Assembly (NCBI RefSeq): GCF_014649915.1
Contig: NZ_BMTY01000003.1
Span: 201,778 to 265,777, forward strand
Length of the DNA: 64,000 nt
Origin: Streptomyces toxytricini
GTDB taxonomy: Bacteria; Actinomycetota; Actinomycetes; Streptomycetales; Streptomycetaceae
Direction of reading: 5' to 3'
In this document: positions 45,385 through 55,400 of the stretch, one piece after another
How positions within the stretch are numbered: the stretch's first letter is position 1
Layout: each line of letters begins with the position of its first letter
Made by a program: the position numbers and the translations under genes
The notes under the pieces: generated by a model
Told to the model about the DNA's origin: nothing
The model's database searches: none
Seen by the model: only the letters and a program-made list of their open reading frames with translations

Positions 45385-46578
45385 TTGCGGCGCCACACCA
45401 TCGAGCCCCGCCCCGGCTGGCAGCAGACCGTCGAGGAGCAGGGCCTGATCTACCCGCTCACCCGCTACCCCGACGACTCCCTGCGCCCCTACTGGGACGA
45501 GAGCGCCTACTACTCCTTCTCGCTCCCCGAGGTGGAGGCCCTGGAAGGGGTCGTCGAGGAGCTGCACGCCATGTGCCTGGCCGCCGCCGAGCACATCGTC
45601 GCCGAGGACCGCTTCGCCGACCTCGGCATCACCGACCGCCGCCTGGCCTCGCTGATCGCCGAGTCCTGGCGGCGCCGCGCCGAACAGCCCTCGCTCTACG
45701 GCCGCTTCGACCTCTGCTACGACGGCACGGGCCCGGCCAAGATGCTGGAGTACAACGCCGACACCCCGACCTCCCTCGTGGAGGCGGCCAGCCCGCAGTG
45801 GTTCTGGATGGAGGAGCGCTTCCCCGGCGCCGACCAGTGGAACTCCCTGCACGAGCGGCTCGTCGACGCCTGGCGGCGGCAGGCGGAACTGCTGCCGCCC
45901 GGCCCGGTGCACTTCGCGCACTCGGAGACCGACGAGATCGGCGAGGACCTGATGACGGTCGTCTACCTGGAGGAGACCGCCCAGCAGGCCGGCCTGGAGA
46001 CCGAGGCGCTCGCCGTCGAGAAGATCGGCTGGGACAGCCTGTCGGGCCGCTTCGTGGACCAGAACCTGCGCTTCATCCGCAGCTGCTTCAAGCTCTACCC
46101 GTGGGAGTGGCTGGCCACCGACGCCTTCGGCCCGCACGTCCTCGACACGTACGACCACGGCGGCGGCGACGGCACCACCTGCTGGATCGAGCCGCTGTGG
46201 AAGATGCTGCTCTCCAACAAGGCGCTGCTGGCGATCCTGTGGGAGCTCTTCCCCGAGCACCCCAACCTGCTGCCCGCCTACCTCGACGGGCCGCGCGAGC
46301 TGGCCGGCACGACCGGCTTCGCGGCGAAGCCGCTGCTCGGCCGCGAGGGCGCCGGCGTGGCCCTGCACCCGGCGGGCCCGGACGCCCGGCCCTTCACCCC
46401 GGCCGATGGCGAGAGCTACGTCTACCAGGCCCTCTCCCCGCTGCCCGACTTCGACGGCAACCGGGTCGTGCTCGGCGCCTGGGTCGTCGAGGAGGAGGCG
46501 GCGGGCCTCGGCATCCGCGAGTCCGCGGGACCCGTCACGGACGAGTACGCCCGCTTCCTGCCCCACGTCATCCTCTAG
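45385..46578 (+). CDS. Glutathionylspermidine synthase-family ATP-grasp ligase (YgiC-like)
   Basis: A 397-residue protein. The opening RRHTIEPRPGWQQTVEEQGL, YYSFSLPEVEALE, GRFDLCYDGTGPAKMLEYNA (a substrate-binding strand with conserved Asp/Glu/Asn) and LGREGAGVALHPAG match the synthetase domain of glutathionylspermidine synthase and YgiC/YjfC. The amidase domain of true GspS is absent. It therefore ligates an unknown amine and carboxylate. TTG 45385 is used because it precedes the conserved N-terminus and no ATG or GTG is available nearby. It is coupled to the upstream lipoprotein. Actinomycetes use mycothiol rather than glutathione, so the substrate is likely different. Confidence 0.82.
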   Translation: MRRHTIEPRPGWQQTVEEQGLIYPLTRYPDDSLRPYWDESAYYSFSLPEVEALEGVVEELHAMCLAAAEHIVAEDRFADLGITDRRLASLIAESWRRRAEQPSLYGRFDLCYDGTGPAKMLEYNADTPTSLVEAASPQWFWMEERFPGADQWNSLHERLVDAWRRQAELLPPGPVHFAHSETDEIGEDLMTVVYLEETAQQAGLETEALAVEKIGWDSLSGRFVDQNLRFIRSCFKLYPWEWLATDAFGPHVLDTYDHGGGDGTTCWIEPLWKMLLSNKALLAILWELFPEHPNLLPAYLDGPRELAGTTGFAAKPLLGREGAGVALHPAGPDARPFTPADGESYVYQALSPLPDFDGNRVVLGAWVVEEEAAGLGIRESAGPVTDEYARFLPHVIL

Positions 46579-46586
46579 GACACGGC

Positions 46587-46620
46587 CCTCCGGGACCCCG
46601 CCGCCGCGGGGTCCCGGAGG
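46587..46620. terminator. Terminator between the YgiC-like gene and rocD
   Basis: A perfect 15-bp stem (46587-46601 with 46606-46620) with a 4-nt loop lies in the 50-bp gap between the convergent genes. Confidence 0.8.
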
Positions 46621-46628
46621 CCGCCCGG

Positions 46629-47834
<1,206 letters not shown>

Positions 47835-47918
47835 GGGGTCTCCGATCGTCGGTCACGGGCGGGGCGGGCGGGGGAGGGCCGCGGGGTGTCGGCCCCGGAC
47901 CCGTCCCTCCTACACCGC

Positions 47919-47935
47919 TATACGTCGCTCGTATA
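47919..47935. promoter_or_regulatory. Inverted repeat TATACG-N5-CGTATA between rocD and glyA
   Basis: A perfect 6-bp inverted repeat with a 5-bp spacer lies 85 bp before rocD and 171 bp before glyA, in an otherwise GC-rich region. It looks like a dimeric-regulator operator for rocD. Confidence 0.45.
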
Positions 47936-48010
47936 CCGGACGCGGAAACCTCCCGGCGGCAGCGGCGGCTAAGGTGGGCGGTACGCACGGCGACTGGCGC
48001 ACGGGGAACG

Positions 48011-48038
48011 GACTCCGGGGGAGTCGTGCGCGCACGAC
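48011..48038 (+). promoter_or_regulatory. Overlapping hairpins in the glyA leader
   Basis: GACTCC (48011-48016) can pair with GGAGTC (48020-48025), and GTCGTGCG (48023-48030) with CGCACGAC (48031-48038). The two share three bases, so they are mutually exclusive. No known riboswitch consensus is visible. Confidence 0.3.
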
Positions 48039-48105
48039 CGCACACAGGGCCGCCCGCCTGGGCCTCGCGGGGACGAGATCCGAAATCGACCCCGGAGGAG
48101 CCGCC

Positions 48106-49374
48106 GTGACCGCGCCCCGCCATCCCGCCCTGACCGCGACCGACCCCGAGCTCGCCTCGTTCGTCGCCGCCGAGGAAGACCTCCAGGCGCGGACCCTGCG
48201 CCTGATCCCCAGCGAGAACTACGTCTCGGCGGCCGTGCTGGAGGCCTCCGGCACCGTGCTGCAGAACAAGTACAGCGAGGGCTACCCGGGCCGCCGCTAC
48301 TACGAGGGCCAGCAGAACATCGACCGCGTCGAGGCGCTGGCCGTGGAGCGGGCGAAGGGCCTGTTCGGCGTCGACCACGCCAACGTCCAGCCGTACTCCG
48401 GCTCGCCCGCCAACCTCGCCGTCTACCTGGCCTTCGCCAAGCCCGGCGACACCGTGATGGGCATGGCGCTGCCGATGGGCGGCCACCTGACGCACGGCTG
48501 GGGGGTCTCCGCGACCGGCTCCTGGTTCCGCGGCGTGCAGTACGGCGTGTCCGCGGACACCGGCCTGATCGACTACGACGCCGTCCGCGACCTCGCCCTC
48601 GCCGAACGCCCGAAGATCATCTTCTGTGGCGGCACCGCCCTGCCCCGCACCATCGACTTCGCGGCCTTCGCCTCGATCGCCAAGGAGGCCGGCTCCGTCC
48701 TCGTGGCGGACGTCGCCCACATCGCCGGCCTCATCGCCGGCGGCGCCCACCCCTCCCCGGTGGGCCACGTCGACGTGGTCTCCACCACCACCCACAAGAC
48801 CCTGCGCGGGCCGCGCGGCGCGATGCTGATGTGCCGCGAGGAGCACGCCAAGGCCATCGACAAGGCCGTCTTCCCCGGCCTCCAGGGCGGCCCCCACAAC
48901 CAGACCACCGCGGGCATCGCCGTCGCCCTGCACGAGGCGGCCCAGCCCGCCTTCACCCGCTACGCGCACGCTGTCGTCGCCAACGCCAAGGCGCTCGCGC
49001 AGGCCCTGCTGGAGCGGGGCTTCGACCTCGTCTCCGGCGGCACCGACAACCACCTGGTCCTGATCGACCTCACCGGCAAGGGGGTCCCCGGCAAGACCGC
49101 CGCCAAGGCCCTCGACCGCGCCGGCATCGTCGTGAACTACAACACGGTGCCCTTCGACCCGCGCAAGCCGTTCGACCCCTCCGGCATCCGCATCGGCACC
49201 CCCTCGCTGACCTCCCGCGGCCTGGGCGCCGAGCACATGCCGCAGGTCGCCGAGTGGATCTCCCGCGCGGTCGACGCGGCCGCGGCCGGGGACGAGCCGG
49301 CGCTCGCCGCGATCCGCGCCGAGGTCGCCGACCTCATGGCCGCCCACCCCGCCCCCGGCCTGCCGGTGGCCTGA
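48106..49374 (+). CDS. glyA: Serine hydroxymethyltransferase
   Basis: Interconverts serine and glycine while loading THF with a one-carbon unit, the main source for folD and purine formylation. The 422-residue PLP enzyme shows LRLIPSENYVSAAVLEASG, KYSEGYPGRRYYEGQQNID, the lysine in VVSTTTHKTLRGPRGAMLM, and GLQGGPHNQTTAGIAVAL. The GTG at 48106 follows GGAGGAG. The intergenic region upstream (rocD side) contains an inverted repeat and two leader hairpins. The coding frame is monocistronic. Confidence 0.96.
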   Translation: MTAPRHPALTATDPELASFVAAEEDLQARTLRLIPSENYVSAAVLEASGTVLQNKYSEGYPGRRYYEGQQNIDRVEALAVERAKGLFGVDHANVQPYSGSPANLAVYLAFAKPGDTVMGMALPMGGHLTHGWGVSATGSWFRGVQYGVSADTGLIDYDAVRDLALAERPKIIFCGGTALPRTIDFAAFASIAKEAGSVLVADVAHIAGLIAGGAHPSPVGHVDVVSTTTHKTLRGPRGAMLMCREEHAKAIDKAVFPGLQGGPHNQTTAGIAVALHEAAQPAFTRYAHAVVANAKALAQALLERGFDLVSGGTDNHLVLIDLTGKGVPGKTAAKALDRAGIVVNYNTVPFDPRKPFDPSGIRIGTPSLTSRGLGAEHMPQVAEWISRAVDAAAAGDEPALAAIRAEVADLMAAHPAPGLPVA

Positions 49375-49601
49375 CCGCACGGGGAGCCGCCGCGCAGGGA
49401 GCCCCGCCGCCGGCCGCACAGCCGGGCGCCCCGGCCGAGAACCGGTCGCCCGGCCGGGGCGGTATCCGGCCACCCGGCTGCGCCCGGGCAGGCACCCCCG
49501 CGGCGGGACCCCCGGCGCCACCGCCGCCGGGGCCCGCCCCGGCCCCGGCCGAACCGGCGGCTTCCGGCCGCCGAACGGCCGGAGTCGGCCCCCGCACCTG
49601 A

Positions 49602-50627
<1,026 letters not shown>

Positions 50628-50633
50628 CGCATC

Positions 50634-50654
50634 CCCGCCGGGCCCTCCGGCGGG
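50634..50654 (+). terminator. Terminator after trpS
   Basis: CCCGCCGG (50634-50641) pairs with CCGGCGGG (50647-50654) around a 5-nt loop, 6 bp after the stop. A second GC-rich dyad follows. Confidence 0.65.
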
Positions 50655-50751
50655 ACGGAAGGCCCCTGGCCCTGAAGGGCCCCCTGGCCCCACACTGGGG
50701 CCGGGCGGCACAGCACGCAGCCGGCAGGCGCAGACGACCAAGGAGAGATAC

Positions 50752-51363
50752 GTGGGGACCGTAACGCTCGGCGTTTCGATCGCGGTCCCGGAGCCGTACG
50801 GCAGCCAGCTCCAGCAGCTGCGCGCCGGCTTCGGGGACGCTGCCGCGCACGGCATCCCCACGCACGTCACCCTCGTCCCGCCGACCGAGGTCGAGGCGGA
50901 GCGCCTGCCGGGGATCAGGGCCCACCTCGCGCGGGTCGCGGAGGGCTTCGGGACCTTCGCGATGCGCCTGGAGGGCACCGGCACCTTCCGCCCGCTCTCC
51001 CCGGTCGTCTTCGTCCGCATCGTGGAGGGCGGCGAGGGCTGCACCCGCCTCCAGGGCCTCGTCCGCGACCCGGCCGGGCCGCTCGACCGGGAGCTCGCGT
51101 TCCCGTACCACCCGCACGTCACGGTCGCCCACGGCATCCCCGACGACGCCATGGACCGGGCCTTCGCCGAGCTCGCCGACTACCGCGCCGCCTGGGACTG
51201 CACCGGCTTCGCACTCTACGAGCAGGGCTCCGACGGAGTCTGGCGCAAGCTGCGCGAGTACCCCTTCGGGAACGCCGCCGCCGGCGCCGTCCCGGCACAG
51301 CCGGGCTCGCCCGCCGACGAGGCGGCCGGGACGGCGGCCGACACGGCCCCCCGGCAGTCCTGA
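50752..51363 (+). CDS. 2'-5' RNA ligase family (2H phosphoesterase) protein
   Basis: A 203-residue member of the 2H phosphoesterase superfamily. The two catalytic H-x-T motifs are intact: IPTHVTLVPPTEVE and YHPHVTVAHGIPDD, about 80 residues apart. Relatives act on 2'-5' RNA linkages or cyclic phosphates; the in vivo substrate here is unknown. GTG 50752 follows AAGGAGAG. The C-terminal 30 residues are Ala/Pro-rich. It lies between trpS and the BrkB-type membrane protein on the same strand. Confidence 0.85.
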   Translation: MGTVTLGVSIAVPEPYGSQLQQLRAGFGDAAAHGIPTHVTLVPPTEVEAERLPGIRAHLARVAEGFGTFAMRLEGTGTFRPLSPVVFVRIVEGGEGCTRLQGLVRDPAGPLDRELAFPYHPHVTVAHGIPDDAMDRAFAELADYRAAWDCTGFALYEQGSDGVWRKLREYPFGNAAAGAVPAQPGSPADEAAGTAADTAPRQS

Positions 51364-51470
51364 CGCGGACGCGCCTCCCGGCGCAGCGTGCGCATGGTCC
51401 GGCGGGTGCGGAACAGCACGGCGCGCAGGACCAGGCGCGGGAACGGGTGAAGGCCCGGGCGAAAAGTCAC
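51216..51470 (-). CDS. Possible small basic protein gene, antisense to the RNA-ligase 3' end
   Basis: An 84-codon frame begins GTG at 51470 with MTFRPGLHPFPRLVLRAVLF and an Arg-rich stretch, and shows Streptomyces-like GC3 in its first 35 codons, where no other gene lies. Its 3' half overlaps the RNA-ligase gene in antisense. TACGGT lies eight bases upstream of the GTG. It may be a real small gene or chance; treat as a candidate only. Confidence 0.22.
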   Translation of the reverse strand: MTFRPGLHPFPRLVLRAVLFRTRRTMRTLRREARPRQDCRGAVSAAVPAASSAGEPGCAGTAPAAAFPKGYSRSLRQTPSEPCS

Positions 51471-51538
51471 AAACGACGACCGTAGTGTGCGAAGGCCGCA
51501 ATCTCGGCGATTTCCGTCGGCTCCTTTACGGTGACCGC

Positions 51539-52432
51539 ATGGACTGGCTGACGAAACTCCCCGTGGTCGGCCCGGCGGCCGCCCGGCTCATGCAGACCCG
51601 CGCCTGGCACGCGTACCAGCGCCTGGAGCGCGTCCACTGGAGCCGGCTCGCCGCCGCGATCACCTTCATCAGCTTCCTCGCGCTCTTCCCCCTGATCACG
51701 GTCGCCGCCGCCGTCGGCGCGGCCACCCTCGGCGAGGACGAGCTGGACCGGCTCCAGCAGAGCCTCGCCGAGCAGGTCCCCGGCATCTCCGACCAGCTGG
51801 ACCTGCCCGGACTCGTCGCCAACGCGGCCACCATCGGCGTCGTCGCCGGCGCGCTGCTGCTGTTCACCGGCGTCGGCTGGGTCGGCTCCATGCGGGAGTG
51901 CCTGCGCGCCGTGTGGGAGAAGGACGACGACGAGGGGGAGAACCCGGTCGTGCGCAAGGGCAAGGACGCCCTCGTCCTCCTCGGCCTCGGCGCGGCCGTC
52001 CTCGCCTCGGCCGCCGCGTCGATCATCGGCTCCAGCGCCGTCGGCCGCGCCGGCTCCTCGCTGGGCATCCCGGAGGACGGCGCGGGCGGACTGCTGCTGC
52101 GCGGCGGGGCGTTCCTCGCCGGCGTCCTCGCCGCCTTCCTGCTCCTGCTGTACCTGCTGACCCTGCTCCCCGGTGTCGAGCCGCCGCGCCGCGCGCTGGT
52201 CCAGGCGGCGCTGATGGGCGCGGTCGGCTTCGAGCTGCTGAAGCTGCTGATCGGCGGCTACATCCGGGGCGTCGCCGCCAAGAGCATGTACGGCGCCTTC
52301 GGCGTGCCCGTCGCCCTCCTGCTGTGGATCAACCTCACGGCGAAGCTCCTGCTGCTCTGCGCGGCCTGGACGGCTACGGCAAGAGCTCCTCTTCCGGACG
52401 GCGGCGACGACCCGCCGGGAAGCGCCGGTTGA
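51539..52432 (+). CDS. YihY/BrkB family inner-membrane protein
   Basis: A 297-residue membrane protein with six hydrophobic segments. HWSRLAAAITFISFLALFPL is the conserved first helix, LLLFTGVGWVGSMRECLRAVW the signature loop, and LPGVEPPRRALVQAALMGAVGFELLKLLI the fifth-helix region. It belongs to the virulence factor BrkB/UPF0761 family whose transport role is unresolved. ATG 51539 is near a TACGGT -10, suggesting a near-leaderless transcript. The 3' end overlaps the convergent carboxypeptidase gene by 59 bp, so the last 20 codons of each are shared on opposite strands. Confidence 0.88.
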   Translation: MDWLTKLPVVGPAAARLMQTRAWHAYQRLERVHWSRLAAAITFISFLALFPLITVAAAVGAATLGEDELDRLQQSLAEQVPGISDQLDLPGLVANAATIGVVAGALLLFTGVGWVGSMRECLRAVWEKDDDEGENPVVRKGKDALVLLGLGAAVLASAAASIIGSSAVGRAGSSLGIPEDGAGGLLLRGGAFLAGVLAAFLLLLYLLTLLPGVEPPRRALVQAALMGAVGFELLKLLIGGYIRGVAAKSMYGAFGVPVALLLWINLTAKLLLLCAAWTATARAPLPDGGDDPPGSAG

Positions 52433-53615
52433 AGGCGTACGACCCGCCCACCACCAGGGCCAGCGCGCCGGCGGCGACCGCGAGAGCCGTGCCGCGGCCC
52501 CCGGCCGCCCCGCCGCCGGCCGCGGCCGCCTCGCGGTCGTGGGTCTGGGCGGGGGAGCCGAAGGAGGAGGTGTCCGCGCTCTTCGGCGGGACCAGCTCGC
52601 CGACCGGCTTGACCTTGCCGGCCGCGGCGAAGCCCCAGTCGAGGAGGTCCGCGGTCTCCTGGTACACCGAGTTCAGCCCGCCCGACGGGTTCATCACCGT
52701 GACGAGGAGCTGCCGGTCGCCGCGCTGCGCCGCGCCGGTGAAGGTCGAGCCGGCCATCGTCGTGTTGCCGTTCTTGACCCCGGCGATGCCCTTGTAGGGG
52801 GAGAGCCCGCCCGCGCCGGTCATCAGCCGGTTGGTGTTCTGGATCTCGAAGTACTCGCGGGCCCCGCCGTCCTGCCGGCCGGGGAACTTCGCGCTGGCCG
52901 TGCCGCAGTACTCGCGGAAGTCCGCCTTCTGCAGCCCGGAGCGGGCGATGAGGGTGAGGTCGTACGCGCTCGACACCTGCCCCGAGGCGTCGTACCCGTC
53001 GGGCGAGACCACGTGCGTGTCGAGGGCCTGGAGCTCCTCGGCGTGCGCCTGCATGTCCCGGACGGTCTTCTCGATGCCGCCGTTCATCGCGGACAGCACG
53101 TGCACGGCGTCGTTCCCGGACCGCAGGAACACCCCCAGCCACAGGTCGTGCACCGAGTACTCCAGGTCCTCCTTGACCCCGACCAGGCTGGAGCCGGAGC
53201 CGACGTCCGCCAGCTCCTCCGAGGTGACCCGGTGGACCCGGTCCTTGGGGAGCTTCGGCAACAGGGTGTCCGCGAAGAGCATCTTCATCGTGGAGGCCGG
53301 CGGCAGCCGCCAGTGCGCGTTGTTCGCGGCGAGGACCTCGCCGGTGCGGGCGTCCGCGACGATCCACGACCGCCCGGTGAGCGTCGCCGGCAGGGCCGGC
53401 GCCCCAGCCAGCGGGTTCACCTGCACGCCCGGCTTGCCGAGGAGCGCGCCGCCCACGGTGGACATCGACTCCGGGGGCGCGGCGGGCGCCTGCTGCGGCT
53501 GCCCCTTGCCATCGGCCGGCGGCGGGGGCGGCGAGGCGTGCGCGGGGACCGTCAGGAGCGAGGGGACGAGCAGCGCGGCGGACACGACCGCGAGTGCGGT
53601 CTTCTTTGCAGACAC
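52374..53615 (-). CDS. D-alanyl-D-alanine carboxypeptidase (penicillin-binding protein 5-like)
   Basis: A 413-residue exported low-molecular-mass PBP that trims the terminal D-Ala from peptidoglycan stem peptides. KKTALAVVSAALLVPSLLTV with AHA is the signal peptide. The SxxK nucleophile is in LPPASTMKMLFADTLLPKL, SxN in FLRSGNDAVHVLSAMNG, and the third box reads IAGVKNGNTTMAGSTF, so KNG stands where KTG is usual, as I recall for some actinobacterial relatives. A C-terminal membrane segment (GTALAVAAGALALVVGGSYAF) anchors it. The start GTG at 53615 has GGGAGG upstream. Convergent with BrkB by 59 bp overlap. Confidence 0.9.
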   Translation of the reverse strand: MSAKKTALAVVSAALLVPSLLTVPAHASPPPPPADGKGQPQQAPAAPPESMSTVGGALLGKPGVQVNPLAGAPALPATLTGRSWIVADARTGEVLAANNAHWRLPPASTMKMLFADTLLPKLPKDRVHRVTSEELADVGSGSSLVGVKEDLEYSVHDLWLGVFLRSGNDAVHVLSAMNGGIEKTVRDMQAHAEELQALDTHVVSPDGYDASGQVSSAYDLTLIARSGLQKADFREYCGTASAKFPGRQDGGAREYFEIQNTNRLMTGAGGLSPYKGIAGVKNGNTTMAGSTFTGAAQRGDRQLLVTVMNPSGGLNSVYQETADLLDWGFAAAGKVKPVGELVPPKSADTSSFGSPAQTHDREAAAAGGGAAGGRGTALAVAAGALALVVGGSYAFNRRFPAGRRRRPEEELLP

Positions 53616-53724
53616 GCAGGTGAACGTACCTCCCGGTCGGCTCCCCGCCATCGGAGACCGGCCAAGTCGGTCGAACCACTGCCGGGACAGCCCACCCCGG
53701 CGCGTCCGTCCTGGGGACCGAACC

Positions 53725-53730
53725 GATACT
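53725..53730 (+). promoter_or_regulatory. Probable leaderless -10 element of the SCO4848-type gene (GATACT)
   Basis: GATACT ends exactly six bases before ATG 53737, again without a ribosome-binding site. Confidence 0.45.
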
Positions 53731-53736
53731 GGGGGC

Positions 53737-53997
53737 ATGAGACTCAGCCGCGCCGCCTCCTGGTTCCTGCTCGCCTTCGGAGTGTGGAGCTGGTTCATCT
53801 GGGTGTCTTTCGTCCGGAACCTGTGGAGGAACGGCAGCGGCCTGGCCTTCGACGCCGCCGGCGAGCCGACGGCGTACTTCTGGGTACACCTTCTCCTGGC
53901 GGTGTCGTCCTTTCTCCTGGGGACGGCCGTTGGGGTGATCGGGTTGCGCGGCGTGCTCGCCCTGCGGCGCGAGGCGCGCGGGGAGCGGTCGGAATGA
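53737..53997 (+). CDS. SCO4848-family small membrane protein
   Basis: An 86-residue protein with two hydrophobic helices (ASWFLLAFGVWSWFIWVSFV and FWVHLLLAVSSFLLGTAVGVI) joined by a short loop (WRNGSGLAFDAAGEPTAYF), matching the actinobacterial SCO4848 family. It overlaps the metallophosphoesterase start by four bases (ATGA), so the two are translationally coupled, and is divergent from the carboxypeptidase gene. No known function. Confidence 0.8.
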   Translation: MRLSRAASWFLLAFGVWSWFIWVSFVRNLWRNGSGLAFDAAGEPTAYFWVHLLLAVSSFLLGTAVGVIGLRGVLALRREARGERSE

Positions 53998-55379
53998 GCG
54001 CCGCCTTGGCCGTCGCGGCCGTCCTGCTGGTCCTGTCCCTGCTGGCGCTGGTGCACCGGTGGCTGTGGATCCGCCTGGTGCGCGACACGACGCGGCCGGG
54101 CGGGGCGGCCCGCCGGGCGGGCACCGTGCTCGCCTTCACCCTGCCGCTCCTCTCCCTGGCCGCCCTCACCGCGGGGCGCGCGGGGGCGCCCTTCCCGGTC
54201 CAACAGGCCGTGGCCTGGCCGGGTTACCTCTGGCTGGCCGTCCTGCTGTACCTGAGCATGGCCGTCCTGGTGACGGAGCCGGTGCGCGCGGTCCTGCTCC
54301 GGCGCGGCGCCGGGCGCGGCGCAGCCGCGCGGCCGGAACCCCGGACCGAGGACCCGCAGCCGCAGCCGCAGCCGCAGCCGCAGCCGCAGCCCCGGCCGGA
54401 GCCGCAGCCCGCGTCCGCCGGTGCTCCGGCGGGCGCGGCTGCGCAGCAGCGGCCGGCTCCGGCGGGCGGGCCGGCCCCGGAGCACCCGCAGGACCCGGCG
54501 CCGCCCGCCGCAGACCCGGCCGCCGAGGCCGGAGCCGATCCGGCCGCCGCCGGTCTGAGCAGGCGGGTGTTCGTCGCCCGCGCCCTCGCCGGTGCCGCGG
54601 CCGCCGCCGCGGCGGGGACCGTCGGGTACGGGACGTACGGGGTGCTGCGCGGGCCGGGCGTGAAGCGGGTGCGGGTGCCGCTGGCCAAACTGCCCCGTGC
54701 GGCGCACGGCTTCCGGATAGCGGTCGTCAGCGACGTCCACATCGGCCCGGTCCTCGGCCGGGCGCACACCGCCCGCGTCGTCGAGGCCGTCAACGGCACG
54801 CAGCCCGACCTGATCGCGATCGTCGGCGACCTCGTCGACGGGGACGTCGCCGACCTCGGGCCCGCCGCCGAGCCGCTCGCCCGGCTCCGCGCCCGGCACG
54901 GGGCCTTCTTCGTCACCGGCAACCACGAGTACTTCTCCGGCGCGCAGCAGTGGATCGACCACGTCCGCGAGCTGGGCGTGACCCCGCTGGAGAACGCGCG
55001 CCGCGCGCTGCCGTACTTCGACCTCGCGGGCGTCAACGACGTCCAGGGGGAGCGGGAGGGCGCCGGCCCGGACTTCCGGGCCGCCCTCGGGGACCGCGAC
55101 CGCGGGCGCGCCGCCGTCCTGATGGCCCACCAGCCGGTCGTGATCCACGACGCGGTCCGGCACGGGGTCGACCTCCAGCTGTCGGGCCACACCCACGGCG
55201 GCCAGCTCTGGCCGGGCGAGTACCTGGCGGACCTCGCCAACCCGACCGTGGCCGGCCTGGAGCGCTACGGCGACACCCAGCTGTACGTCTCCCGCGGCGC
55301 GGGCGCCTGGGGCCCCCCGGTCAGGGTCGGCGCCCCGTCCGACATCACGGTCGTCGAACTGGCCTCGTACCAGGCCTGA
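53994..55379 (+). CDS. Membrane-anchored metallophosphoesterase
   Basis: A 461-residue protein. Three N-terminal hydrophobic segments span about residues 1-100. A Pro/Gln/Ala-rich linker follows, containing a PQ repeat encoded by six tandem CCGCAG units (54354-54389). A second hydrophobic stretch preceded by two arginines (SRRVFVARALAGAAAAAAAG) comes next. The calcineurin-like phosphoesterase domain has the metal ligands in VVSDVHIGP (DxH), GDLVDG (GDxxD), GNHEYF (GNHE), VLMAHQP and SGHTHGGQLWPG (GHTHGGQ). YkuE/YaeI-like proteins of this kind hydrolyse membrane phospholipids such as UDP-sugar lipids or PG; substrate here unknown. Confidence 0.88.
   Translation: MSAALAVAAVLLVLSLLALVHRWLWIRLVRDTTRPGGAARRAGTVLAFTLPLLSLAALTAGRAGAPFPVQQAVAWPGYLWLAVLLYLSMAVLVTEPVRAVLLRRGAGRGAAARPEPRTEDPQPQPQPQPQPQPRPEPQPASAGAPAGAAAQQRPAPAGGPAPEHPQDPAPPAADPAAEAGADPAAAGLSRRVFVARALAGAAAAAAAGTVGYGTYGVLRGPGVKRVRVPLAKLPRAAHGFRIAVVSDVHIGPVLGRAHTARVVEAVNGTQPDLIAIVGDLVDGDVADLGPAAEPLARLRARHGAFFVTGNHEYFSGAQQWIDHVRELGVTPLENARRALPYFDLAGVNDVQGEREGAGPDFRAALGDRDRGRAAVLMAHQPVVIHDAVRHGVDLQLSGHTHGGQLWPGEYLADLANPTVAGLERYGDTQLYVSRGAGAWGPPVRVGAPSDITVVELASYQA
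54354..54389 (+). repeat. Hexanucleotide tandem repeat (CCGCAG x6) within the phosphoesterase linker
   Basis: Six perfect CCGCAG units encode alternating Pro-Gln. As a six-base unit, slippage would lengthen or shorten the linker without a frameshift. Confidence 0.9.
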
Positions 55380-55400
55380 CCGGGGCGGGCCGGCTCCGTG

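Noticed and set aside
47940..48105. Glycine or THF riboswitch before glyA
   Set aside because: Neither consensus core can be found; only simple hairpins are present.
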